Shown one piece after another: positions 1 through 6,395 of a DNA stretch of 11,348 nucleotides. Every line of letters begins with the position of its first letter. Positions within the stretch are counted from its first letter, which is position 1. Source of the DNA: Friedmanniella sp. (GTDB lineage Bacteria > Actinomycetota > Actinomycetes > Propionibacteriales > Propionibacteriaceae); contig JAOPXW010000062.1 of assembly GCA_025964935.1 (NCBI GenBank), positions 1 to 11,348 on the forward strand. Direction: 5' to 3'. The notes under the pieces are model-generated. The model was not told the DNA's origin, did no database searches, and was given only the letters and a program-made list of their open reading frames with translations. The position numbers and the translations under genes are program-made.

Positions 1-239
1 CCCGGCCAGTGCGAGTCGGCGGGGTTGTGCCGCATGATCTTCTGGAACAGCAGGTACGCCACGGGCGCGAGGCTCATGGCGGTGCCCGGGTGGCCGTTGC
101 CGACCTTTTGCACGGCGTCAGCGGCGAGCAACCGTACGGTGTCGACCGCTCGGGAGTCCAGGTCGGACCACCCCTGCGGGAAGACTGCGGTGGCGTCGCC
201 GGTCGCTGAGGAGCCGGCGGGGGTTTGGGTGTCGGTCAC
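1..239 (-). CDS. tkt: Transketolase, N-terminal fragment (runs off the left edge)
   Basis: Only the first 79 codons are present; the gene continues beyond base 1. The product begins MTDTQTPAGS and contains the segment KVGNGHPGTAMSL (residues 45-57). This is the transketolase N-terminal signature, with the thiamine-pyrophosphate/substrate-contacting His at position 50, followed by YLLFQKIMRHNP. Transketolase moves two-carbon units between sugar phosphates in the cytoplasmic pentose phosphate pathway. The GTG at 239-237 is chosen as start because GGAAGG (plus-strand bases 250-255) lies 10 nt upstream and the encoded N-terminal length suits actinobacterial transketolases. The roughly 25-residue lead before GWSDLD is low in conservation and could hide a later start, but none is better supported. 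The gene is divergent from ctaB, the same arrangement as tkt and ctaB in M. tuberculosis. The family call is secure; nothing can be said about the rest of the protein. Confidence 0.93.
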   Translation of the reverse strand, partial: MTDTQTPAGSSATGDATAVFPQGWSDLDSRAVDTVRLLAADAVQKVGNGHPGTAMSLAPVAYLLFQKIMRHNPADSHWP

Positions 240-262
240 AGGGTGCGATCCTTCCGAGGAAC

Positions 263-284
263 GCTGGCGGGTGAGTCCGCCAGC
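263..284. promoter_or_regulatory. Perfect 8-bp inverted repeat in the tkt leader
   Basis: GCTGGCGG (263-270) and CCGCCAGC (277-284) are exact reverse complements around a 6-base loop. The repeat lies 24 bases upstream of the tkt start and just beyond its Shine-Dalgarno sequence. On the minus strand a TAGGCT hexamer (303-298) fits the actinobacterial TAnnnT -10 pattern, so the repeat would fall early in the tkt 5' leader. It could be an RNA hairpin or a repressor site. No run of T follows, so it does not look like an ordinary terminator. The repeat is seen directly; any function is inferred. Confidence 0.45.
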
Positions 285-405
285 ACTATCGACCCAGAGC
301 CTATCGGGGCCGATTCGGTGCGGATATAGGGTCCGGGGGTTCGGCGACTCGCGGACGGGTCGTCGGCCGGGGGCCTCACGAGGTGTGATTCTGCGGAGCG
401 GCCCC

Positions 406-411
406 TAGACT
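406..411 (+). promoter_or_regulatory. Possible -10 box for ctaB
   Basis: TAGACT matches the TAnnnT -10 pattern common in actinobacteria. It would start transcription near 418, some 84 bases before the preferred ctaB start. No clear TTGACA-like -35 lies at 16-18 bases; the nearest candidate, TGTGAT at 384-389, is poor. This is a single short match in a divergent spacer, so it is only suggestive. Confidence 0.35.
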
Positions 412-501
412 CGTCTCCGGCGGTGGCCGCTCCCGTGTCCGCGAAGGGTGCGGACGGCACGGCGCCGGGACAGATCGGGCAACAGTGAGCGAGTGGGGCT
501 T

Positions 502-1479
502 GTGACGAGTATCGACGTGTCTGACCAGGTGACGCCCGAGCGGCGGCTCGCCCGGACCGACCTCGAACCGACGGTGGCCCCCACCGGCAGCCGGATCGCC
601 GACGTCGTCTCGACCTACGTCGGTCTGACCAAGCCCCGCATCATCGAGCTGCTGCTGGTGACCACCGTGCCGGCCATGTTCCTCGCCGCCCGCGGCATCC
701 CCCCGATCGGGCTCGTCGTCGCCACCATGGTCGGCGGCTGCCTGGCTGCGGCCAGCGCGAACGTCTTCAACTGCGTGCTGGACCGTGACATCGACGAGCA
801 GATGCGACGCACCCGACGACGCCCGCTGCCCCGGCACGCGGTCGACGCCCGCGCGGCCACCATCTTCGGTGCGGTGCTCGGCGTGGCCGCGACCCTGGTG
901 CTGGGCTTCTTCGTCAACTGGCTGTCGGCCGGGCTGGCGCTGGGGGCCAACGCGTTCTACATCTTCGTCTACACCCTGTGGCTGAAGCGCCGTACCTCCC
1001 AGAACATCATCTGGGGCGGGATCGCCGGCTGCTTCCCGCCGCTGATCGGGTGGACCGCCGTGACCGGGCACCTGGCCTGGCCGCCGTTCATCCTGTTCGC
1101 CATCGTCTTCTTCTGGACCCCGCCGCACACCTGGGCGTTGGCCTTCCGCTACCGCGAGGACTACGCCGCGGCGCAGGTGCCGATGCTCCCGGTCGTGCGC
1201 TCCGCCCCGGTGGTCGCCCGTCAGATCATGGTCTACTCGGTGGCCACCGTCGCGGTCTCGCTGGCCCTGTGGCCGGTCGCGCACACCGGTCTGCTGTACC
1301 CGGTGGTGGCGGGGGTGACCGGGGTCGCCCTGCTGTGGGAGGCGGGTCGGCTGCTGGCCCGGGCCAACCGTGGTCTGACCGACGCGGCCCTCAAGCCCAT
1401 GCGGCTGTTCCACTGGTCCAACAGCTATCTGGCTCTGGTCTTCGTGGCGGCGGCCGTCGATCCGCTGCTCCGGTTCTGA
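502..1479 (+). CDS. ctaB: Protoheme IX farnesyltransferase (heme O synthase)
   Basis: CtaB is a polytopic UbiA-family prenyltransferase that adds a farnesyl group to heme B to give heme O, the first step towards heme A for aa3-type cytochrome oxidase. From the GTG at 502 it is 325 residues, normal for the family. Diagnostic parts are [12 protein letters not shown] (41-52), the Mg/prenyl-diphosphate motif N90-x3-D94-x3-D98 followed by RRTRRRPL, the stretch [17 protein letters not shown] (161-177), [20 protein letters not shown], and QVPMLPVV with D220 just before it. About eight or nine hydrophobic segments are visible. In-frame GTGs at 448 and 493 are alternative starts. I prefer 502 because GAGTGGGG lies just upstream and because 448 has its purine-rich stretch directly against the start codon. 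It is divergent from tkt and 48 bases before the 2H gene, probably co-transcribed with it. Confidence 0.93.
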   Translation: MTSIDVSDQVTPERRLARTDLEPTVAPTGSRIADVVSTYVGLTKPRIIELLLVTTVPAMFLAARGIPPIGLVVATMVGGCLAAASANVFNCVLDRDIDEQMRRTRRRPLPRHAVDARAATIFGAVLGVAATLVLGFFVNWLSAGLALGANAFYIFVYTLWLKRRTSQNIIWGGIAGCFPPLIGWTAVTGHLAWPPFILFAIVFFWTPPHTWALAFRYREDYAAAQVPMLPVVRSAPVVARQIMVYSVATVAVSLALWPVAHTGLLYPVVAGVTGVALLWEAGRLLARANRGLTDAALKPMRLFHWSNSYLALVFVAAAVDPLLRF

Positions 1480-1527
1480 GCCTCCGGCCACCGGTCGCCC
1501 CCGGGTGAGCGGCCGGCGCGGGCCCGC

Positions 1528-2055
1528 GTGACCCAGTCCGTCGAGGCGCTGCTCGACCCTGCAGGGGAGAGCCTGCTGCTGGCCGAGTGGGACCGGCTGG
1601 CCGACGCCGGTCTGCCGAGCTCCCGACGGGCCGTCCCCAGCCCGACCCACCGCCCCCACGTCACCCTGCTGGCCCTGGACGCTCTCCCGGCCGGCGCGGA
1701 GGACGCGGTGGCCGCCGCGGTCGCCGGGGTGTCCCTGCGGGTGCGGCTCGGTCCGGTGGTGATCTTCGGTCCGCACCGCGACCGCTACGTCCTGGTCCGC
1801 GGCGTGGTCCCCTCGCCCGAGCTGCTCGACCTGCAGCAGCGGGTCGCCGTCGCCGCCGGGGCCGGCGACCATCCCCACTTCGGCCGGGGCCGCTGGACCC
1901 CGCACCTGACGCTCGCCCCCCGGGTGGACCGGGTACGGCTGCCCGAGGTGCTGGAGGTGCTGGGCGAGGGTCCGGCCGGGTCGGAGGTGCAGGTGTCGCG
2001 GTTCCGCCGCTGGGACAGCGACGGGCGCCGGGCCTGGCCGCTCGGCGACGGCTGA
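1528..2055 (+). CDS. 2H-phosphoesterase, '2'-5' RNA ligase family' protein
   Basis: This is a 175-residue cytoplasmic protein with the two histidine motifs that define the 2H superfamily: H44-V-T-L (within RPHVTLLAL) and H126-L-T-L (within WTPHLTLAP). They sit about 80 residues apart, as expected for the two lobes of the fold. Members act as cyclic nucleotide or RNA phosphodiesterases, and in some cases as 2'-5' RNA ligases in vitro. The true substrate here is unknown. The opening VEALLDPAGESLLLAEWDRL resembles an actinobacterial subgroup rather than classic ThpR/LigT, so I give no symbol. The GTG start at 1528 has only a weak upstream purine stretch (GGGTGAG near 1503). The gene lies 48 bases after ctaB and ends 13 bases before the convergent end of ctaA. 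It therefore sits between the two heme A pathway genes, probably as the second gene of the ctaB transcript. Confidence 0.85.
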   Translation: MTQSVEALLDPAGESLLLAEWDRLADAGLPSSRRAVPSPTHRPHVTLLALDALPAGAEDAVAAAVAGVSLRVRLGPVVIFGPHRDRYVLVRGVVPSPELLDLQQRVAVAAGAGDHPHFGRGRWTPHLTLAPRVDRVRLPEVLEVLGEGPAGSEVQVSRFRRWDSDGRRAWPLGDG

Positions 2056-2059
2056 GCGG
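2038..2059. terminator. Weak inverted repeat between convergent genes
   Basis: CCGCTC (2038-2043) and GAGCGG (2054-2059) form a 6-bp stem with a 10-base loop. The repeat spans the stop of the 2H gene, just before the opposite-strand stop of ctaA. Transcription must end for both converging units around here, but there is no T-run, and 6 bp in 70% G+C DNA can occur by chance. It is listed as a possible bidirectional terminator only. Confidence 0.2.
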
Positions 2060-2068
2060 GGCCGGGGC

Positions 2069-3070
2069 TCAGGAGCGTGCGGCGGGAGCCGGCCGGTGCC
2101 CGGCCGACGACGGCGTCCTCGTTCCGGGGCGCGTCATCTCGACCGAGAGCATCAGGTTGGTGGCCGCGGCGACCGCCAGCGAGGCTCCCAGCAGGTGCAG
2201 GCCGACCAGTCCGATCGGCAGCCCGAGCCGGTACTGCGCGATCCCGACGACCGCCTGCAGGACCAGGACGGCCAGCACCAGCACCGTCGCCCGGCTGCGC
2301 AGCCGGACCAGGGCCAGCACGGCCAGGGCCACGGTGACGTAGACGGCGGCGGCGTGCAGGTGGGTGACCAGGGCGCCGTCGAAGCCCGTCCGGGGGACGT
2401 TCGCGTCCCCGGCGTGCGGCCCGCTGCCGGTGACGGTGGTGCCGAGCACGACGGCCACCCAGGTGGCGACGAAAACGCCGCGGGTGGCGTACGCGGTCAG
2501 CCGGTCCGCGGGGGCTGCGACCCGCCGTCGGGTCCGCCGCACCAGCCACACGGCCAGGCTGATCAGAACCATCGAGACCAGCAGGTGCAGGGCGACGATG
2601 AACGGGTTGAGCCGGACCAGCACCGAGATGCCGCCGATCACGGCCTGGAGGGGGATCCCCAGGGCCATCCCGCCCGCCAGCCAGCGCAGGTCACGGCGGC
2701 GGCCGCCCCGGCGGTCCGAGCGCGCGTCCCGGTAGAGCATCGTCGCGAGCCAGGTGGCCACGGCCACGATGACGAGCACGAAGGTCAGCAGCCGGTTGCC
2801 GAACTCGATCAGGCCGTGGTAGCCGAGCGCCGGGTGCGTGACGTAGGACGCCTCCGAGCACTTGGGCCAGGTGGGGCAGCCCAGCCCGGACCCGGTCAGC
2901 CGAACGACGGCCCCGGTGACCACGATCAGGATGTTGACCACGAGCGACACCACGGCCCAGCGGCGCAGCGCCACCTCGCTGCCGAACAGCCGGTCCAGGA
3001 CCAGCCCGATTCCGGAGCGCGCCCCGGGCCCTGTGGGCTCGGTCGCGACCTCAGCGGTCAGGCGGTCCAT
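2069..3070 (-). CDS. ctaA: Heme A synthase (COX15/CtaA family)
   Basis: CtaA is a 333-residue membrane protein that oxidises the C8 methyl of heme O to a formyl group, giving heme A. About eight transmembrane helices are visible in two halves, as usual for CtaA. Family marks are GAVVRLTGSGLGCPTWPKC (53-71) with the outer-loop cysteine pair C65/C71, HGLIEFGNRLLT (85-96) with the catalytic-type Glu E89, H162 (ALHLLVS), TGSGPHAGD with H219, HLHAAAVYV (H237, H239) and GLHLLGAS (H292). The helix-2 motif reads EFGNR where the B. subtilis enzyme has E-x2-HR, so the usual heme-ligand His is Asn92 and H85 may replace it. The ATG at 3070 has GGAAGGGG about 5 bases upstream. It starts 13 bases inside the end of the ABC permease gene, so the two are translationally coupled. 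The mycobacterial counterpart, Rv1456c, has been labelled an antibiotic-transport protein, which I believe is wrong. Confidence 0.92.
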   Translation of the reverse strand: MDRLTAEVATEPTGPGARSGIGLVLDRLFGSEVALRRWAVVSLVVNILIVVTGAVVRLTGSGLGCPTWPKCSEASYVTHPALGYHGLIEFGNRLLTFVLVIVAVATWLATMLYRDARSDRRGGRRRDLRWLAGGMALGIPLQAVIGGISVLVRLNPFIVALHLLVSMVLISLAVWLVRRTRRRVAAPADRLTAYATRGVFVATWVAVVLGTTVTGSGPHAGDANVPRTGFDGALVTHLHAAAVYVTVALAVLALVRLRSRATVLVLAVLVLQAVVGIAQYRLGLPIGLVGLHLLGASLAVAAATNLMLSVEMTRPGTRTPSSAGHRPAPAARS

Positions 3071-3819
3071 CGAAACCCCTTCCGGGCCAGCAGTGCGGCC
3101 ACGACCAGCCAGACGAGCAGGACGAGCACCGGCCAGGCCAGCGCCTGACCGAGGGCGGCCGCGCGGAGCTCCGCGCCCAGGGCGGCCGTCGGCAGCGTCT
3201 CGACCACCGGCTGCAGCGCGCTCGGGTAGCGGCCGACCGGCACGACCAGTCCGCCGCCGACCAGCAGGACCACGTAGATCAGGTTGGCCAGCCCCAGCGT
3301 GGCCTCGGCCCGCAACCGACCGGCCAGGGCCAGGGCCAGGCCGACGAAGGTGCCCACGGCCAGCACGGCGACCAGCAGGGCGGCCAGCAGCGACAGCGCC
3401 GTGGGGTGCGGACGCCAGCCCAGCACGACGGCGACTGCGGCCAGCACGACCAGCTGGCCCACGACGACGGCGACGACCGCGAGCATCTTGCCGGCGAGCA
3501 GCCCGCTCTTGCCCAGCGGCGTGGCGGCCAGCCGCTCCAGCACCCCGTAGCGGCGCTCGAACCCCGTGGCGATGGCCACCGAGGTGAAGCCGGAGGACCA
3601 GATGGCCAGGGCGAGCACGGACGGCGCGAGCACGGCCAGGGTGCCGAAGCGTCCGCCGCCGAAGCGGCCCAGCCCGAGGATCCCCAGCGGGATCACCAGC
3701 GCCAGCAGCAGCTGCTCGCCGTTGCGCACGAGCAGCCGGAACTCCGTCCGCCCGTGGGCCAGGACCCGCTGTCGGGCCGGCGCGGCGTCGGGGGCGGGGG
3801 AGAAGTCCAGGACGCTCAT
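3058..3819 (-). CDS. ABC-2 type transporter permease
   Basis: This is a 253-residue membrane protein with six likely transmembrane segments (about 37-50, 60-83, 111-134, 141-167, 177-195 and 228-245). The cytoplasmic motif ERRYGVLERLAATPL (88-102) and the stretch GRYPSALQPVVETLPTAAL (196-214) are typical of ABC-2 export permeases. It would pair as a homodimer with the ATPase encoded directly upstream. The start ATG (3819-3817) overlaps the ATPase stop by one base (TGATG), and its end overlaps the start of ctaA by 13 bases, so all three should be translated together. The cargo cannot be read from the sequence. Drug export is the default database label for such pairs. The tight link to ctaA makes a role in heme or cytochrome-oxidase assembly at least as plausible. 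Position matches Rv1457c of M. tuberculosis. Confidence 0.88.
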   Translation of the reverse strand: MSVLDFSPAPDAAPARQRVLAHGRTEFRLLVRNGEQLLLALVIPLGILGLGRFGGGRFGTLAVLAPSVLALAIWSSGFTSVAIATGFERRYGVLERLAATPLGKSGLLAGKMLAVVAVVVGQLVVLAAVAVVLGWRPHPTALSLLAALLVAVLAVGTFVGLALALAGRLRAEATLGLANLIYVVLLVGGGLVVPVGRYPSALQPVVETLPTAALGAELRAAALGQALAWPVLVLLVWLVVAALLARKGFRWTA

Positions 3820-4538
3820 CAGGCCGCCCGGACGCGGGTGTGGGCGAGGAAGACCTCTTCCAGGCTGCTGCCGCCCCGGGTCAGCTCGGGCACGGTGCCG
3901 GCGACCACGACCCGGCCGCCGTCGACGATGTAGACCGCGTCGGCCAGCGCCTCCGCCTCGTCCATGGCGTGGGTGGTCAGCACGATCGCGACCCCGGCGG
4001 CCCGCAGCTCGCGCAGCACCTCCCAGGTCGCCCGGCGGGCGTGCGGGTCCATCCCGGCGGTGGGCTCGTCCAGGAACACCAGCTCGGGTCGCCCGATCAG
4101 GGCCCCGGCCAGGTTGACCGACTGCTGCTGGCCGCCCGACAGCCGCCGGTACGGGGTGTCGAGGAAGGGCCGCAGCCCGAGGCGGTCGACCAGGGCCGAC
4201 CAGGGCTGCGGGTTGGCGTACAGACTGGCGAGGTAGCGCAGCAGCTCACCGGCCCGGATGCCCGACCAGGCTCCCGTGCTCTGGGGCATCAGACCGACCC
4301 GGGCTGCGGCGGCGGCGGACCCGGGCCGGTGGCCCAGCACCGAGACGCGGCCGGAGTCCGGCGTGACCAGTCCGGTGCAGCAGCGGACCAGCGTGGTCTT
4401 GCCGGCCCCGTTGGGGCCGAGGACGGCGGTCAGGGCCGCGGGCTGCGCCTGCAGGGTCAAGGTGTCGAGGACGAGGCGGTCCCCGAAGCCGACCGACACC
4501 GCGTCCACCACCAGGGCGGCTGGCTCGCGGATGTTCAC
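3819..4538 (-). CDS. ABC transporter ATP-binding protein
   Basis: This is a 239-residue nucleotide-binding subunit with all motifs intact: Walker A GPNGAGKTT (41-49), Q-loop Q86, signature LSGGQQQ (133-139), Walker B VFLDEP (154-159) with catalytic E158, and switch H190 in TTHAMDEAEAL. The form LDEPTAGMDPHARR and the C-terminal GGSSLEEVFLAHT belong to the ABC-2 exporter (DrrA/CcmA-like) subfamily, which uses ATP hydrolysis to power export through the adjacent permease. It is the first gene of the ATPase-permease-ctaA operon. The GTG at 4538 is chosen as start. No Shine-Dalgarno lies upstream, but TACACT ends 6 bases before the GTG, so the message is probably leaderless. It corresponds in position to Rv1458c. 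Confidence 0.9.
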   Translation of the reverse strand: MNIREPAALVVDAVSVGFGDRLVLDTLTLQAQPAALTAVLGPNGAGKTTLVRCCTGLVTPDSGRVSVLGHRPGSAAAAARVGLMPQSTGAWSGIRAGELLRYLASLYANPQPWSALVDRLGLRPFLDTPYRRLSGGQQQSVNLAGALIGRPELVFLDEPTAGMDPHARRATWEVLRELRAAGVAIVLTTHAMDEAEALADAVYIVDGGRVVVAGTVPELTRGGSSLEEVFLAHTRVRAA

Positions 4539-4550
4539 CGCTGAAGTGTA
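4529..4550 (-). promoter_or_regulatory. Leaderless promoter of the ABC-ctaA operon with SufR-like bases
   Basis: On the minus strand TACACT (4550-4545) fits the TAnnnT -10 pattern. It is followed by exactly 6 bases and then the GTG start, placing the transcript start on or beside the start codon. There is no recognisable -35 at 16-18 bases. The same bases read ACACT-N5-GGTGA (4549-4535), one change from the ACACT-N5-TGTGA element I recall for mycobacterial SufR. The promoter reading is reasonable; SufR binding is a guess, because a -10 box next to a GTG start creates part of this pattern by itself. Confidence 0.45.
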
Positions 4551-4577
4551 AGCGCCCGTTCCGAAGGCCCCCGGGTC

Positions 4578-4616
4578 CTCAGGAGGCGTGGCGGACCGTC
4601 TCAGGTCGGCCTCAGG
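4578..4616. repeat. Three helically phased CTCAGG repeats
   Basis: CTCAGG occurs at 4578, 4600 and 4611, spaced 22 and 11 bases apart, that is two and one helical turns. The copies lie 40-78 bases upstream of the ABC-ATPase start, and the third touches the stop codon of the HAD gene. Each copy on this face of the helix could form part of an activator or repressor site for the ABC-ctaA promoter. A six-base word in GC-rich DNA is weak evidence, so function is uncertain. Confidence 0.3.
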
Positions 4617-5313
4617 CGAGCCCGAGGAGGTGGGGCAGGTCCGACAGGTCGTCCACGACCCGGTCGGGGACGAAGTTGCGCGGGTCGGCCCGGTAGTCCC
4701 TGCTCCGCGGGTAGTGGACGTTGGCCACCAGCACCGGGGTCATGCCCGCCCGGCTCGCCCCCCACAGCTCCCGGCTCCCGCCGTCGCCGACGTACCAGCA
4801 GTCGCGGGGCCGCATCCCGAGCCGTTCGCAGGCGGTGGCGTACATGTGGTGGTCGGGCTTGCGTCGACGCTCCTGCCAGGAGAAGACCGTGGCGTCGACC
4901 AGCGCTCGCAGCGGGTGCTCGGGCCACAGCTCGACCAGCTCGCTGCTGCAGTCCGACACCAGGCCGCGGGCGATCCCGGCGTCGCGGAGAGCGGTGAGGA
5001 CCGCGGACGCCGCCGGGTGCGGCGCCGAGGCCGCCACGGCTCCCTCCAGGTGCACCGCCAGGGCCTGGCTGACCCGGTCCGGCCCGGGTCGCGCCCCGTG
5101 CGCGTGGGCCAGGGCCTCCAGCGTCGTCCGGCTGTCACCGAGGACGCCCAGCACCCGGTCGCGGAACCGGCGGGACAGCGCCTGCACGAAGGCCTCGGTG
5201 TCCAGGCCGAGGTGGGCGCTGGTCTGGTCGTGCCGGTGGGCCGCGGCCTCGACCCCGGGGTCGGACAGCGTCCCGTAGAAGTCGAAGACGACCGCGCGGG
5301 GGAGCCCGGTCAC
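4612..5313 (-). CDS. HAD-superfamily hydrolase (DxYGT subgroup)
   Basis: This is a 233-residue soluble protein with the haloacid dehalogenase (HAD) core. Motif I is VVFDFYGTLSD (8-18) with nucleophile D11, motif II is around S120/D121 (GLVSDCSSE), the motif III Lys is K152 (RRKPDHHMY), and motif IV is YVGDGGSRELWGA with D177 and E182. An alpha-helical cap lies at about 20-95. The residue two after the nucleophile is Tyr13 rather than the general-acid Asp of typical phosphatases. DxYGT occurs in haloacid-dehalogenase-like and some phosphatase-annotated groups, so the reaction is open. The GTG start at 5313 overlaps the ligC stop as GTGA (4 bases), so translation is coupled to the ligase. This frame stays open far upstream inside ligC, but that part is an antisense-like shadow of the ligase frame. 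A role as a DNA-end phosphatase beside a ligase is attractive but unproven. Confidence 0.85.
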   Translation of the reverse strand: MTGLPRAVVFDFYGTLSDPGVEAAAHRHDQTSAHLGLDTEAFVQALSRRFRDRVLGVLGDSRTTLEALAHAHGARPGPDRVSQALAVHLEGAVAASAPHPAASAVLTALRDAGIARGLVSDCSSELVELWPEHPLRALVDATVFSWQERRRKPDHHMYATACERLGMRPRDCWYVGDGGSRELWGASRAGMTPVLVANVHYPRSRDYRADPRNFVPDRVVDDLSDLPHLLGLA

Positions 5314-6383
5314 CGGGGCACCGACAGCACCTCGGCCAGGTTGAAGCGGACCGGCTCGTCGAGCTGCTCGTAGGTGCAGGACCGTGGGTCGCGGTCGGGT
5401 CGCCAGCGGTTGAACTGGGCGGTGTGGCGGAAGCGCACCCCCTCCATGTGCTCGTAGCGGACCTCGACGACCAGCTCGGGGCGCAGCGGGACGAACGAGA
5501 GGTCCTTGCCGTTGTTCCACCGGCTGTACTCGGAGTTGCGGGGGGTCCGGGCACCCTCCTCCTGCTTGGCCCAGGCCCAGGGGTGCTCGTCGAAGGTGGT
5601 GACCAGGGGCTGCAGCTCGGTCAGCAGCTCGCGCCGCCGCGCGGCGGGGAACGCCCCGATCACCCCCACCGAGACCAGGTCGCCGCCGTCGTCGTAGAGC
5701 CCCAGCAGCAGGGAGCCGATGCTGTCCGGGCCGCTCTTGTGCACCCGGTAGCCCGCGACGACGCAGTCGGCGGTGCGCTCGTGCTTGATCTTGAACATCA
5801 CCCGCTTGTCCTGCAGGTAGCCCAGGGCCCGGGGCTTGGCCACCACCCCGTCCAGGCCCGCCCCCTCGAACTGGTGGAACCAGCTCTGGGCGAGCGCGGG
5901 GTCCCGGGTCACCGCGGTCAGGTGGATCGGCGGGGCGGCGTCGGCCAGCGCCTCCTCCAGCCGGGCCCGGCGCTCGCTGAACGGCCGCCCGGTGAGGTCC
6001 TCGTCGCCCAGGGCGAGCAGGTCGAAGGCGACGAAGGACGCCGGGGTCTTCTCCGACAGCATGGCGACCCGGCTGGCGGCCGGGTGGATCCGCTGCTGCA
6101 GACCCTCGAAGTCGAGCCGGTCGCCGCCCGCGCCGACCAGGATGATCTCGCCGTCGATCACCGCCCGCTCCGGGAAGCCGGCCTTGACCGCGGCCACGAC
6201 CTCGGGGAAGTAGCGGGTCATGGGCTTCTCGTTCCGACTGCCGATCTCCACCTCGTCGCCGTCGCGGAAGATCACCGAGCGGAACCCGTCCCACTTGGGC
6301 TCGTAGCTGAAGTCGCCCTCGGGGATGGTCTTGACCGACTTGGCCAGCATCGGCGAGACGGGTGGCATGACGGGCAGCTCCAT
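5310..6383 (-). CDS. ligC: ATP-dependent DNA ligase, LigC family
   Basis: This is a 357-residue, single-polypeptide ligase without the polymerase or nuclease domains of LigD. It has an adenylation domain: motif I EPKWDGFR with adenylated Lys K30, GSRNEKPMTRYFPE (48-61), E79 in DGEI, motif III FVAFDLLAL (117-125), motif IV GLDGVVAKP with K183, and motif V FKIKHERTADCVVAGY with K198/K200. An OB-fold C-terminal domain follows from about 205. Length and the opening MELPVMPPVSPMLAK match actinobacterial LigC (M. tuberculosis Rv3731, about 358 residues), a repair ligase linked to base-excision and gap repair. It seals nicks using ATP. The ATG at 6383 is preceded by six Gs rather than a spaced Shine-Dalgarno, with CACACT 6 bases upstream, so the message may be leaderless. 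It is divergent from sufR and is the first gene of a pair with the HAD hydrolase. In M. tuberculosis ligC is not at this locus, so local rearrangement has occurred. Confidence 0.92.
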   Translation of the reverse strand: MELPVMPPVSPMLAKSVKTIPEGDFSYEPKWDGFRSVIFRDGDEVEIGSRNEKPMTRYFPEVVAAVKAGFPERAVIDGEIILVGAGGDRLDFEGLQQRIHPAASRVAMLSEKTPASFVAFDLLALGDEDLTGRPFSERRARLEEALADAAPPIHLTAVTRDPALAQSWFHQFEGAGLDGVVAKPRALGYLQDKRVMFKIKHERTADCVVAGYRVHKSGPDSIGSLLLGLYDDGGDLVSVGVIGAFPAARRRELLTELQPLVTTFDEHPWAWAKQEEGARTPRNSEYSRWNNGKDLSFVPLRPELVVEVRYEHMEGVRFRHTAQFNRWRPDRDPRSCTYEQLDEPVRFNLAEVLSVPR

Positions 6384-6389
6384 CCCCCC

Positions 6390-6395
6390 AGTGTG
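6390..6395 (-). promoter_or_regulatory. Possible -10 box of ligC
   Basis: CACACT on the minus strand ends exactly 6 bases before the ligC ATG, separated from it by GGGGGG. It repeats the layout seen at sufR and at the ABC operon. The first base departs from TAnnnT and there is no convincing -35, so the call rests mainly on the shared spacing. Confidence 0.35.

Noticed and set aside
376-1905. A 509-codon open frame antisense to ctaB and the 2H gene
   Set aside because: It is highly rich in Gly, Arg, Asp and His with no hydrophobic core or motif, and lies opposite two clear genes. It is a GC-rich shadow frame.
4551-4611. Rho-independent terminator between the HAD gene and the ABC operon
   Set aside because: Only stems of about 4 bp are found and there is no T-run. 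The HAD transcript may read into the ABC operon.
6384-6389. Six Gs before the ligC ATG as a Shine-Dalgarno sequence
   Set aside because: They touch the start codon with no spacing, so normal ribosome pairing is unlikely. A leaderless start explains the site better.
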